DNA of 64,000 nucleotides from CBDCNH01 sp965219015. Its GTDB lineage: Bacteria > Pseudomonadota > Alphaproteobacteria > Rhodobacterales > Rhodobacteraceae. The position numbers and the translations under genes are program-made. Below are positions 27,839 through 35,978 of the stretch, piece by piece (position 1 is the first letter of the stretch; each line of letters begins with the position of its first letter). The notes beneath the pieces were generated by a model. That model searched no databases, was not told where the DNA came from, and saw only the letters and a list, made by a program, of their open reading frames with translations. The stretch is taken from positions 310,001-374,000 of the forward strand of contig CBDCNH010000005.1 in the NCBI GenBank assembly GCA_965219015.1. The letters are read 5' to 3'.

Positions 27839-28240
27839 TCACTCCCACCACGGGTCGATCCGCGCGATGTCGGCGTCGGACCAGCCGAAGTGGTGCGCGA
27901 ACTCGTGGACCGTCACATGCGTCACCATCCGGTCGAGCGGCACGTCGCCTCGCTCGACCCATTCGTCGAGGATGGCGCGGCGGAAAAGCCAGACCGTGTC
28001 CGGCCCCGAAGGCTGGTCCATGACCGACTTCTCGGTCATCGGCACCCCTTCGTAGAGGCCGGTGAGCTCGAACGGGTCGTCGGCGCCGACGGCGTCGAGC
28101 ATGGCGTCGTCGGCCAGATCCTCGACGCGCAGCAGCACCTCCGCCGCCGCGCGCCGGAACGGGTCCGGCAGCGCCGCGACGGCGGCCTCGGCGAGCGCCT
28201 CGATCTCCGCGAGGCTCGGCGGCAGGGCAGGGTCGGGCAC
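27839..28240 (-). CDS. Small zincin-like metallopeptidase family protein (PF06262 type)
   Basis: A 133-residue protein with the zincin motif VTVHEFAHHFGWSDADI near the C-terminus (about residues 107-123): HEFAH supplies HExxH, and the Asp in SDADI is the probable third ligand region typical of this family. GTG 28240 is chosen because ggag lies seven bases upstream; the frame continues further but would enter the gltX promoter and start. Peptide substrate is unknown. It is divergent from gltX. Confidence 0.82.
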   Translation of the reverse strand: MPDPALPPSLAEIEALAEAAVAALPDPFRRAAAEVLLRVEDLADDAMLDAVGADDPFELTGLYEGVPMTEKSVMDQPSGPDTVWLFRRAILDEWVERGDVPLDRMVTHVTVHEFAHHFGWSDADIARIDPWWE

Positions 28241-28307
28241 GAGGCGTCTCCGGGCGGCACCTGGGCGAATATGGACAAGCCCGCGCCCCTGTGAAAGACC
28301 GACCGCC

Positions 28308-29642
28308 ATGCCGAGGCCCGAGACCACGACCCGCTTCGCGCCCTCTCCCACGGGCTATCTGCACGTCGGCAACCTGCGCGCGGCGCTCTTCAACTGGATG
28401 ATCGCGCGCAAGGTGGGCGGCACCTTCATCCTGCGGCTCGACGACACCGACCCTGAGCGCTCGCGCCCCGAGTATGCCGACGCCATCCTCGCCGACCTCG
28501 AATGGCTCGGGCTGACCTGGGACCGGATCGAGCGGCAGTCGGCGCGGCTCGACCGCTACGAGGCGGCGGCGGAGCGGTTGCGCGAGGCGGGGCGGTTCTA
28601 CGAGTGCTTCGAGACGCCAGTGGAGCTCGACCTCAAGCGAAAGAAGCAGCTCAACATGGGCCGTCCGCCGGTCTACGACCGCGCGGCGCTCGAGCTGACC
28701 GGGGCCGAGCGCGACGCGCGGCGCGCCGAGACGCCCGGCTACTGGCGGTTCCTCCTCGACCGCGCGCGCATCGAGTGGACCGACGGCATCCTCGGGCCGA
28801 TCTCCATCGACGCGGCCTCGCTGTCGGACCCGGTGCTGATCCGCGCCGACGGGCAGGTGCTCTACACGCTGGCCTCGGTGGTGGACGACATCGAGATGGG
28901 CGTCACCGACATCGTGCGCGGCTCGGACCACGTGACCAACACCGCCACGCAGATCCAGATCATCCGCGCGCTCGGCGCGGAGCCGCCCGCGTTCGCGCAT
29001 CATAGCCTTCTGACCGGCGCGGGAGGGGAGGCGCTCTCGAAACGGCTCGGCACGCTCTCGTTGCGCGACCTCCGCGCCGCAGGGTTCGAGCCCGCCGCGA
29101 TCCTGAGCCTGATGGCGCGGCTCGGGTCGTCCGACCCGGTGGTGCTGCGCGCGACGCCCGAGGAGCTCGCGGCCGAGTTCGCGCTCGGCCATTTCGGCGC
29201 GGCGCCCACGAAGTTCGACGAGGCCGACCTCGGCCCGCTGACGCAGCACCACGTCGCGGGACTGCCCTACGGGGCGGTCGCGGACCGGATCGCGGCGCTG
29301 GGCGTGCCGGGGCCGCTGGCGGAGCCCTTCTGGGAGGTCACGCGCGGCAACGTCGCCACGCTCGGCGATCTCGGCGGCTGGTGGGAGGTCTTCTCGCAGG
29401 GCGCCGTTCCGCTGGTCGAGCCCGCCGACGCCGACTTCGTGGCGACCGCGCTCGGGATGCTGGCCGAACCGCCCTACGACGCGGGCACCTGGGGCGCCTG
29501 GACCGCCGCCGTGAAGGCCGCGACGGGGCGCAAGGGTCGCGCGCTCTTCCGTCCGCTGCGGCTGGCGCTCACCGGCCGCGAGAGCGGTCCCGAGATGGCC
29601 GATGTCATGCCGCTCCTCCAGCATCGGCCGACCGTGCGTTGA
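28308..29642 (+). CDS. gltX: Glutamate--tRNA ligase
   Basis: A 444-residue class I aminoacyl-tRNA synthetase. The HIGH-type motif is PSPTGYLHVGN (about residues 12-22), followed by LRLDDTDPERSRPEY. The KMSKS-equivalent is ALSKRLG (about residue 245). The anticodon-binding helical C-terminus is present (ATGRKGRALFRPLRLALTG). The HVGN variant and 440-450 length match the second alphaproteobacterial GltX type, so a GltX paralogue may exist elsewhere. ATG 28308 was chosen by alignment with the motif distance. Confidence 0.93.
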   Translation: MPRPETTTRFAPSPTGYLHVGNLRAALFNWMIARKVGGTFILRLDDTDPERSRPEYADAILADLEWLGLTWDRIERQSARLDRYEAAAERLREAGRFYECFETPVELDLKRKKQLNMGRPPVYDRAALELTGAERDARRAETPGYWRFLLDRARIEWTDGILGPISIDAASLSDPVLIRADGQVLYTLASVVDDIEMGVTDIVRGSDHVTNTATQIQIIRALGAEPPAFAHHSLLTGAGGEALSKRLGTLSLRDLRAAGFEPAAILSLMARLGSSDPVVLRATPEELAAEFALGHFGAAPTKFDEADLGPLTQHHVAGLPYGAVADRIAALGVPGPLAEPFWEVTRGNVATLGDLGGWWEVFSQGAVPLVEPADADFVATALGMLAEPPYDAGTWGAWTAAVKAATGRKGRALFRPLRLALTGRESGPEMADVMPLLQHRPTVR

Positions 29643-30149
29643 GCGCCGCCTCGACGGCCCCACGTTCGGTGGCGTCGAGGCGCTGGTGGCGCGCGGGTAG
29701 AGCGGTGCGGCGCGGTCGTCGAGGATCGTGCTCCAGCCGTCGGTCGTCGCCATGAACCGCGCGAGCCCGGCGGGTCCGAAGAGCCGCAGGAAGCCCTGCA
29801 GCACGCAATCGAGATAGCTTGCGAGGATCGGCAGCGGCGGACCTTCCGCGCCCGGTCGGAGCCTGTAGATCTCGACCGGATGGCGGGCCACGGCGCCGAT
29901 CTCGAGCGGCGTCCGCCCATAGGAAGCCTCGCGCAGGTCGAGCGCCGGCCAGTCCGCCGCCGCCACCGCCGCGACCACCCCGTCGATCACCGAGCCGTCC
30001 GCCGGCGCCACGCTCAGGATCGCGCGCGCCGCCCCCGGCCGATGCACCCAGACGCGCCGCCAGCCCGGCAGCGTGGCAGGCGCGACCGGGTACCCATGCG
30101 TGCCCGTGTTGACGAGCGAGCCGTAACCGAACACATGACCGTCGCGCAT
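29605..30149 (-). pseudogene. Gamma-glutamylcyclotransferase-like gene with a frameshift
   Basis: From ATG 30149 the protein opens with VFGYGSLVNTGTHGYP, the GGCT-fold substrate loop, and continues through ASYGRTPLEIGAV (the catalytic-Glu region) to DGWSTILDDRAAPLYPR at about 29695. There the frame runs on with no stop for hundreds of codons antisense to gltX, while the neighbouring frame reads HQRLDATERGAVEAALNA and stops at 29605, as expected for the family's C-terminus. One missing base in the stretch near 29685-29695 explains this (545 nt = 3n+2). It is either a recent inactivating deletion or a sequencing error. The end overlaps gltX by 38 bases. Confidence 0.7.
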
Positions 30150-30195
30150 GTCGCGAGCCTTGCCGTCCGGGCACGGCCGCCGCAACATCGGATTA

Positions 30196-30256
30196 GGCGC
30201 AGGACCGATCTGGCGCAGGACCGATCTGGCGCAGGACTGGTTTGGCGCAGGACTGG
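30196..30256 (+). repeat. 16-bp tandem repeat, about four copies, upstream of the GcvH-like gene
   Basis: Units ggcgcaggaccgatct at 30196-30211 and 30212-30227 are identical. A third (ggcgcaggactggttt, 30228-30243) and a partial fourth (30244-30256) are diverged. The array fills the gap between the divergent cyclotransferase-like gene and the GcvH-like ORF, ending about 10 bases before its ATG, so copy number could affect expression. Confidence 0.85.
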
Positions 30257-30266
30257 CGAGGCCCGC

Positions 30267-30626
30267 ATGAAGTACACCGAAGACCACCTCTGGCTCCGCA
30301 TCGAGGGCGATGGCGTCGTCCTCGGGATCACGCCGCACCTCGCCGCGGAGATCGGCGACGCGGAGTTCATCGAGCTGCCCGAGATCGAGACGATGGTGAC
30401 GCGTGGCGACGAGATCATCCTCATCGAGAGCGGCCGGTCGGCGCACGAGATCGCCGTGCCGCTCGACGGCGAGGTGGTGGCGATCAACGGAGCCTTGGTC
30501 GAGGCGCCCGAGCTGCTCGCCGACGATCCGACCGGGGCCGCCTGGCTCGTCCGCTTCGCCGTCGACGACATATCGGTGCTCGACGAGTTCATGGACGAGG
30601 ACGAATACCGCGAGAGCCTCGAGTGA
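30267..30626 (+). CDS. GcvH-like (glycine cleavage H/lipoyl fold) protein lacking the lipoyl lysine
   Basis: A 119-residue protein with the complete GcvH layout: KYTEDHLWLRIEGD, GITPHLAAEIGDAEFIELPE, the lipoyl hairpin, PLDGEVVAING, and LDEFMDEDEY at the C-terminus. In GcvH the hairpin reads ESVKA with the lipoylated Lys; here it is ESGRS, with Arg57 at that position, and the only Lys in the protein is Lys2. Neither gcvT nor gcvP is nearby. It therefore cannot carry lipoate in the usual way. It could be a structural or regulatory paralogue. ATG 30267 follows the 16-bp repeat array. Confidence 0.8.
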   Translation: MKYTEDHLWLRIEGDGVVLGITPHLAAEIGDAEFIELPEIETMVTRGDEIILIESGRSAHEIAVPLDGEVVAINGALVEAPELLADDPTGAAWLVRFAVDDISVLDEFMDEDEYRESLE

Positions 30627-30675
30627 GGGCGGTTTCTTGACACCGCTCCGGCGATCGGCCAGACACCGGCGGCAT

Positions 30676-30751
<76 letters not shown>

Positions 30752-30752
30752 C

Positions 30753-31421
30753 ATGACAGGCTTCACGCGGCTGTCGTTCGACCTTCTCGAAGGGCTCGCC
30801 GCGCACAACGACAAGGACTGGTACGAGGCCAACCGCGAGGCCTTCGACACCCATGTCCGCGTCCCCTTCGAGGCCGTGCTCGCGGCCGCGACCGACCTCA
30901 TGGCGCAGGACGACCGGCCGCTGAAGGGCGGCGCCGGCACGATGTTCCGGCAGAACCGCGACATCCGGTTCTCGAAGGACAAGCGCCCCTACAAGACCCG
31001 CGTGGCCGGCATGTTGACGCCCTCGGGCGCCAAGGACGAGGACATGGGACTGGTCTACGGCCATGTCGATGCGGGCGGAGGATTGCTCGCGGCGGGCTAC
31101 CACGCGCTCGACACCGCGACCTTGGGCCGCGTGCGCGACCGGATGCTGGCCAGGCCCGATGCCTTCGACGACGTGCTCGCGGCGCTCGATGCCGCGGGGT
31201 TCGCGCTCGACGAGGAGGATGCCCTGACGGCGATGCCGCGCGGCTACGCCGAGCACGCCCATCACCGCCATGCCGCGGCGCTCCGGCTGAAGGGCTACAC
31301 AATCCGCGAGACCGAGCCGAAGCAGGCCTGGCTCGACGGCCGCATCCCGGAGCGCATGGCCACGCTCGCGCGCACCGCGGCGCCGCTCTTCGCCTTCGTC
31401 GAGGCGGCGCTCGGTCAGTAG
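30753..31421 (+). CDS. DUF2461 (TIGR02453) family protein
   Basis: A 222-residue protein of the DUF2461 family: N-terminus FTRLSFDLLEGLAAHNDKDWYEANR, then FRQNRDIRFSKDKRPYKTRVAG (about residues 66-87), the family's most conserved stretch, and the C-terminal RLKGYTIRE. Function is unknown for the family. The ATG is one base after the tRNA-Ala CCA, leaving no room for a ribosome binding site outside the tRNA; the N-terminus starts where family members usually do, so a later start is unlikely. Confidence 0.85.
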   Translation: MTGFTRLSFDLLEGLAAHNDKDWYEANREAFDTHVRVPFEAVLAAATDLMAQDDRPLKGGAGTMFRQNRDIRFSKDKRPYKTRVAGMLTPSGAKDEDMGLVYGHVDAGGGLLAAGYHALDTATLGRVRDRMLARPDAFDDVLAALDAAGFALDEEDALTAMPRGYAEHAHHRHAAALRLKGYTIRETEPKQAWLDGRIPERMATLARTAAPLFAFVEAALGQ

Positions 31422-31612
31422 TGCGGCGGAGGCCGGTCGGCGTGCGGGACGCCGGCGCCCGCATCCGCCTCGCGCTCGGCCTCGCGCGCCATCAGGAGCC
31501 CCAGGCGCCGCTCGAGCCGCGCGATCTCGCCCGCCTGCCGCGCCACCACGGCGGAGAGCTCCTCGACCGTCCGCTCCAGATGCGCCAGCGCCTCCTCCGT
31601 CTCCCGCTCCAT
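31415..31612 (-). CDS. slyX: SlyX family coiled-coil protein
   Basis: A 65-residue protein: an N-terminal coiled coil (LAHLERTVEELSAVVARQAG and on) followed by a Pro-rich end in the invariant PPPHY motif, which identifies SlyX. The function is unclear. Its last seven bases overlap the end of the convergent DUF2461 gene. Confidence 0.92.
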   Translation of the reverse strand: MERETEEALAHLERTVEELSAVVARQAGEIARLERRLGLLMAREAEREADAGAGVPHADRPPPHY

Positions 31613-31687
31613 CCTTGTCGCCTCCGGCTGCGTCGGCTAGGAACGCCCCGGCCCCGCGCGGGCTAGCACGGACCGGGGACCACCGAC

Positions 31688-33307
31688 ATGGCAAAGGACA
31701 AGGCCCGCCCCGCGCCGCGGCCGCGGGCGGAGACGCCGAAGGGCTTCCGCGACGCTTTCGGGCCCGAGGTTCTGGCGCGGCAGGAGATGCTGGCGCGCAT
31801 CGCCGAGGTCTACCGCCGCTACGGCTTCGATCCGCTCGAGACCCCCGCCGTCGAGACCGTCGAGGCGCTGGGCAAGTTCCTCCCCGACGTGGACCGGCCC
31901 AACGACGGGGTGTTCGCGTGGCAGGAGGACGGCGACTGGCTGGCGTTGCGCTATGACCTGACGGCACCGCTCGCGCGCGTCGCGGCGCAGCACCGCGCCG
32001 ACCTGCCGATGCCCTACCGCCGCTATGCGATGGGCCCGGTCTGGCGCAACGAGAAGCCGGGGCCGGGCCGCTTCCGCCAGTTCACCCAATGCGACGCCGA
32101 CACCGTGGGCGCCGCCTCCGTCGCCGCCGACGCCGAGATCTGCGCGATGCTCTGCGACGCGCTGGAAGCCGCCGGCATCGCGCGCGGCGACTACGTGGTG
32201 AAGGTGAACAATCGGAAGATCCTCGACGGCGTGATGGAGATGGCGGGGCTCTCGGGCGAGGCCAACGCCGACCGGCGCGGCATCGTGCTCCGGGCCATCG
32301 ACAAGATGGACCGGCTCGGTCGGTACGGCGTGGTGGCGTTGCTGGGAGAGGGACGGCGGGACGAGAGCGGGGACTTCACGCGCGGAGCATCACTCTCGCC
32401 GAATGATGCGTCGAAGGTATACGACCTTGCCGCTGCAGGATCGATCGTCGACGACGCGCTAGCTCGCCAGGCCTCTTCCTTGTCTGAGGCGGGAAAGCGT
32501 GGGGCCGCCGATACGCTCCATCAAGCGAGAGACTGGCACCGCCCAGGCGGACCCGAGTTTGAGCCCGAAACTGCGAAACGCGCGGCGAAGCTGTTCAATG
32601 ACCGTCTTCTGGACCATCTCGAAGGGACGGTCGGGACGTCGCAGGTTGGAGCTGATGGCGTCTGGGAGCTTCGCCAGCTCTCTGACCTTCTGTACTCAAT
32701 GTCGGACAAGTACAGTCGCATCGTCGTCTCTCCCGAGACCGTGCGTGGCCTCGGCTACTACACGGGGCCGGTGTTCGAGGCGGAGCTGACGTTCGAGACG
32801 CCGGGCGAGGACGGGGTGGCGCGACGCTTCGGATCGGTGGCGGGGGGCGGGCGCTACGACGACCTCGTGCGGCGGTTCACGGGCCAGGCGGTGCCGGCGA
32901 CGGGCGTGTCGATCGGGGTGGACCGGCTCCTCGCCGCGCTGAGCGCGAGAGGGCAGGCGGCGGCCGCGGCGGGCCCCGTCGTCGTGACCGTGATGGACCG
33001 CGAGCGGATGGCGGACTACTTCGGCATGGCCGCGGAGCTCAGGGCGGCAGGCATCCGGGCGGAGGTGTACCTCGGCAACCCGAAGTCGTTCGGCAACCAG
33101 CTCAAGTACGCCGACCGCCGCCGCGCGCCCGTCGCCGTGATCCAGGGCGCCGACGAAGCCGCGCGGGGCGTGGTGCAGATCAAGGATCTGGTGGCAGGGG
33201 CCGCGATGGCGGCGGAGGCGAGCGTCGCGGAGTGGAAGGCGCAGCCGGCGCAGCGCGAGGTGGCGCGCGCCGACCTCGTGGCCGAAGTGCGCGGGATGCT
33301 GGGCTGA
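31688..33307 (+). CDS. hisS: Histidine--tRNA ligase with an enlarged, compositionally odd central segment
   Basis: A 539-residue class II synthetase. Motif 1 region is TPKGFRD, motif 2 is YRRYAMGPVWRNEKPGPGRFRQFTQCDAD (about residues 112-140), HisA motif RGLGYYTGPVFEAE, and motif 3 GGGRYDDLVRRF..ATGVSIGVDRLL. The anticodon-binding domain ends at GMLG. The stretch from about residue 233 to 350, between GDFTRGA and SPETVRGLG, is much longer than in related enzymes and has lower GC (about 61% over 32401-32700) with different codon use. Catalytic motifs are intact and the frame is unbroken, so it is probably functional. It leads a hisS-hisZ-hisG operon. Confidence 0.92.
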   Translation: MAKDKARPAPRPRAETPKGFRDAFGPEVLARQEMLARIAEVYRRYGFDPLETPAVETVEALGKFLPDVDRPNDGVFAWQEDGDWLALRYDLTAPLARVAAQHRADLPMPYRRYAMGPVWRNEKPGPGRFRQFTQCDADTVGAASVAADAEICAMLCDALEAAGIARGDYVVKVNNRKILDGVMEMAGLSGEANADRRGIVLRAIDKMDRLGRYGVVALLGEGRRDESGDFTRGASLSPNDASKVYDLAAAGSIVDDALARQASSLSEAGKRGAADTLHQARDWHRPGGPEFEPETAKRAAKLFNDRLLDHLEGTVGTSQVGADGVWELRQLSDLLYSMSDKYSRIVVSPETVRGLGYYTGPVFEAELTFETPGEDGVARRFGSVAGGGRYDDLVRRFTGQAVPATGVSIGVDRLLAALSARGQAAAAAGPVVVTVMDRERMADYFGMAAELRAAGIRAEVYLGNPKSFGNQLKYADRRRAPVAVIQGADEAARGVVQIKDLVAGAAMAAEASVAEWKAQPAQREVARADLVAEVRGMLG

Positions 33308-33308
33308 C

Positions 33309-34364
33309 ATGACGGCCCTGAAGGCGGCCGAGCGCGCGGAGGCCGCCCGCATCCTGCAGCGCTTCCTCGATGCCGGCGCGGTCGAGATCGAGGCCGACGT
33401 GCTCCTCCCCGCGAGCTCGCTCCTCGACCTCTATGGCGAGGACATCCGCGCGCGGGCCTATGTCACCCGCGATCCGGTCGAAGGCGAGATGATGTTGCGC
33501 CCCGACTTCACTTTGCCCGTGGTCGAGCGCCACATGGCGGGCGGCGCCGAGCCCGCGCGCTACGCCTACGCCGGCGAGGTGTTCCGCCGCCAGGACCGCC
33601 CCGGCGGGCGGCCGCGCGAGTACCTTCAGGCGGGCTTCGAGGTGTTCGCGCGCGGCGATCCGGCGGCGGCGGACGCCGAGGTCTTCGCGATCTTCGCCGC
33701 CGTGCTGGCGCCTCTCGACGTGGAGCCCGCGACCGGCGACGTCGGCCTTCTCGCCGCGGCCGTCGACGGGCTCCGCACGACTCCTCGGCGGAAGGCAGCG
33801 CTCCGGCGGCATATCTGGCGGCCGAAGCGGTTCCGTGCCCTTCTCGGGAGCTACGCCGAGCGCGTGCCGCCCCGTGCCGTCGTCGATCCGCATGCCTTTG
33901 CGGAGGTCGGCCTCCGAACCCTTGAGGAGGTCGAGGCGCGGCTCGCGGCGCTGGTCGACGAAGCAGCCGCGACGCCGCTCGGGGCGGAGGAAGTCGGGTT
34001 GATGGATGCGCTCCTCGCGGTCGCGCACCCTGGCGGCGCGGCGCTCGTGCGGTTGCGTGACCTCGCCGCCGATCTGCCCGCCATCGTGCCCGCCGTGGAT
34101 GTCTTCGAGCGCAGGCTCGCGGCACTAGAGGCCCGCGGGGTCGATGCGGCATCGCTGCCGTTCGCGACCGGCCACGGGCGGTCGAGCCTCGAGTACTACG
34201 ACGGCTTCGTGTTCAGCTTCGCGGCACCGGGGCAACCGCCGCTTGCGCTTGGCGGCCGCTACGACGCGCTCACGGCGGTGCTCGGCGCGGGCCGCGCGAT
34301 CCCGGCCGTCGGCGGCGTGATCCGGCCCGCGCTGACGCTGGCGCTCGGTGGGGTCGGCGCATGA
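33309..34364 (+). CDS. hisZ: ATP phosphoribosyltransferase regulatory subunit
   Basis: A 351-residue HisS-like protein without tRNA ligase function: LRPDFTLPVVERHM and YAYAGEVFRRQD..GRPREYLQAGFEVF correspond to the synthetase core, and ALGGRYDALTAVLG is the motif-3 remnant. HisZ is required by the short form of HisG for activity and histidine feedback inhibition. It begins one base after the hisS stop and overlaps hisG by four bases (ATGA). Confidence 0.94.
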   Translation: MTALKAAERAEAARILQRFLDAGAVEIEADVLLPASSLLDLYGEDIRARAYVTRDPVEGEMMLRPDFTLPVVERHMAGGAEPARYAYAGEVFRRQDRPGGRPREYLQAGFEVFARGDPAAADAEVFAIFAAVLAPLDVEPATGDVGLLAAAVDGLRTTPRRKAALRRHIWRPKRFRALLGSYAERVPPRAVVDPHAFAEVGLRTLEEVEARLAALVDEAAATPLGAEEVGLMDALLAVAHPGGAALVRLRDLAADLPAIVPAVDVFERRLAALEARGVDAASLPFATGHGRSSLEYYDGFVFSFAAPGQPPLALGGRYDALTAVLGAGRAIPAVGGVIRPALTLALGGVGA

Positions 34365-35083
34365 GCCTTCGGATCGGGGTGCCGTCGAAGGGCCGGCTGA
34401 TGGACGAGACCTTCGCGTGGTTCGCGGCGCGCGGCGTGGCGATGGAGCGCGCCGAGGATGCGCGGTCCTACGCAGGCGCAATGTCGGGGGACGCCGGGGC
34501 CGCGCTCGTGCTGATGGCGGCGGGCGAGATTCCGCGCGCGCTGGCGACGGGGCGCATCCATCTCGGCGTGACCGGCTCGGACCTCGTTCGCGAGACGCTT
34601 CCCGACTGGCGCGCCGCGGTGGCCGAAGTGGCGCCGCTCGGCTTCGGCCACGCCGACCTCGTGATCGCGGTGCCGGAGTTCTGGGTCGACGTGACGAGCC
34701 TCGACGACCTCGACGCGGTGGCGGCGGCGTTCCGCGCCCGGCACGGCCACCGGCTCCGCATCGCGACGAAATACCACCGCCTCGTGCGCGATTACCTGCG
34801 CGAGGCGGGGGTGGCCGACTACGTGCTCGTCGACAGCCAGGGCGCCACCGAAGGCACTGTCCGCAACGGGGTCGCCGAGGCCATCGCCGACATCACCTCA
34901 TCGGGGGCCACGCTTCGCGCCAACCATCTGCGCGCGCTCGACGGCGCGCTCGTCCACCGCAGCGAGGCCATGCTCTACGTCACGCGCGCGGCGCTTGCTG
35001 CGGCGGAGGCGGCGGCGCTCGCAGGCGTCCTCAGTCAGGCCGGCCTTGCGCCATCAGCGCCTCCGCCGCCGGGAGCCCGGTAA
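34361..35083 (+). CDS. hisG: ATP phosphoribosyltransferase catalytic subunit, short form
   Basis: A 240-residue HisG_S: GVPSKGRLMDET at the N-terminus, GVTGSDLV (about residues 69-76), ATKYHRLVRDYL and the PRPP loop VDSQGATEGTVRNG. The C-terminal regulatory domain of long HisG is absent, matching the presence of hisZ. It catalyses the first step of histidine synthesis. Its last 53 bases overlap the convergent PfkB kinase gene. Confidence 0.95.
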   Translation: MSLRIGVPSKGRLMDETFAWFAARGVAMERAEDARSYAGAMSGDAGAALVLMAAGEIPRALATGRIHLGVTGSDLVRETLPDWRAAVAEVAPLGFGHADLVIAVPEFWVDVTSLDDLDAVAAAFRARHGHRLRIATKYHRLVRDYLREAGVADYVLVDSQGATEGTVRNGVAEAIADITSSGATLRANHLRALDGALVHRSEAMLYVTRAALAAAEAAALAGVLSQAGLAPSAPPPPGAR

Positions 35084-35978
35084 GCCCGCCGGTGCCACCC
35101 CGCGCGGTTGCGGTGAGCGCCCCGCAGGCATTGGCGAGGCGCAGCCGGTCGCAGGGCGCGCGGCCGTCGAGCCGGCCGAAGAGGTAGCCCGCGTTGAACG
35201 CATCGCCGGCGCCCGTCGTGTCGACAGGGGTAACGGCGAGGCCCGGCGCTGCAAGGACCTCGGCGCCGATGGCGAGCGCTGCCCCATTCGCGCCGCGCTT
35301 CACCGCGATCTCGCGGGCGCCCATCGCCTGCAGGCGCGCGATGCCGTCGTCGAGCGAGGCCGCGCCCGTTAGCCGCGCGACCTCGGTCTCGTTCGGGAGG
35401 AACACGTCCGTCAGCGGCAGCACCTCCGCGAGCATGTCGGTCCGCCAGGCGCCGCCCGGATCCCAGCCGGTGTCGAGCGAGGTCGTGAGCTTCGCCGCGC
35501 GCGCCCTCGCGAAGAGCCGCGGCAGGTCGGGCCGGAGCGCGTCCTGGAGGTAGAACGAGCCGACGTGGAGATGCCGCGCGCGCGTCAGGAGGCTCAGGTC
35601 GATGTCGGCGAAGCCGAAGCGCGCCATCGTGCCGGGGCGGGTGAGGAGAAGCCGGTCGGCCGGGTAGGCGACCGCGATGGTGAGGCCGGTCGGATGGACG
35701 GGATCGGTGCGGACGGCGCCGGTGTCGACGCCTTCCGTCGCAAGCGCGTCGCGGCAGAACCGGCCGTGGTCGTCGTCGCCGACGAGAGCTGCCATCGCGG
35801 TGCGGAGGCCAAGCCGGGCGAGGAGCACGCAGGTGATCGCGGTCGAGGAGCCGAGCGTCAGCATCATCTCGCCGAAGACCTGCTCGGTGCCGAGGACCGG
35901 CCCTCTATCCGCGAGCCCGGAGACGATCAGGTCGGGGTTCAGCTCGCCGACGGCGAGAACGTCGAGGTCCGGGCTCAG
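35031..35978 (-). CDS. PfkB-family carbohydrate kinase with probable CTG start
   Basis: A 315-residue ribokinase-family protein: VLAVGELNPDLIVSG at the start, TSLDTGWDPGG and PNETEVARLTG in the middle, and the anion-hole motif DTTGAGDAFNAGYLFG (about residues 246-261). No ATG, GTG or TTG occurs in frame near the proper N-terminus; CTG 35978 overlaps the SIS-gene stop as CTGA, exactly like the ATGA overlaps elsewhere in the operon. Likely substrate is a ketose or sugar-acid phosphate of this locus (tagatose-6-phosphate is one possibility). It is the last gene of the minus-strand sugar operon. Confidence 0.82.
   Translation of the reverse strand: MSPDLDVLAVGELNPDLIVSGLADRGPVLGTEQVFGEMMLTLGSSTAITCVLLARLGLRTAMAALVGDDDHGRFCRDALATEGVDTGAVRTDPVHPTGLTIAVAYPADRLLLTRPGTMARFGFADIDLSLLTRARHLHVGSFYLQDALRPDLPRLFARARAAKLTTSLDTGWDPGGAWRTDMLAEVLPLTDVFLPNETEVARLTGAASLDDGIARLQAMGAREIAVKRGANGAALAIGAEVLAAPGLAVTPVDTTGAGDAFNAGYLFGRLDGRAPCDRLRLANACGALTATARGGTGGLTGLPAAEALMAQGRPD

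Noticed and set aside
27204..30446. 1080-codon minus-strand open frame across wrbA, the zincin gene and gltX
   Set aside because: Only its 30149-to-about-29695 part matches a protein family; the rest is antisense noise created by the frameshift near 29690.
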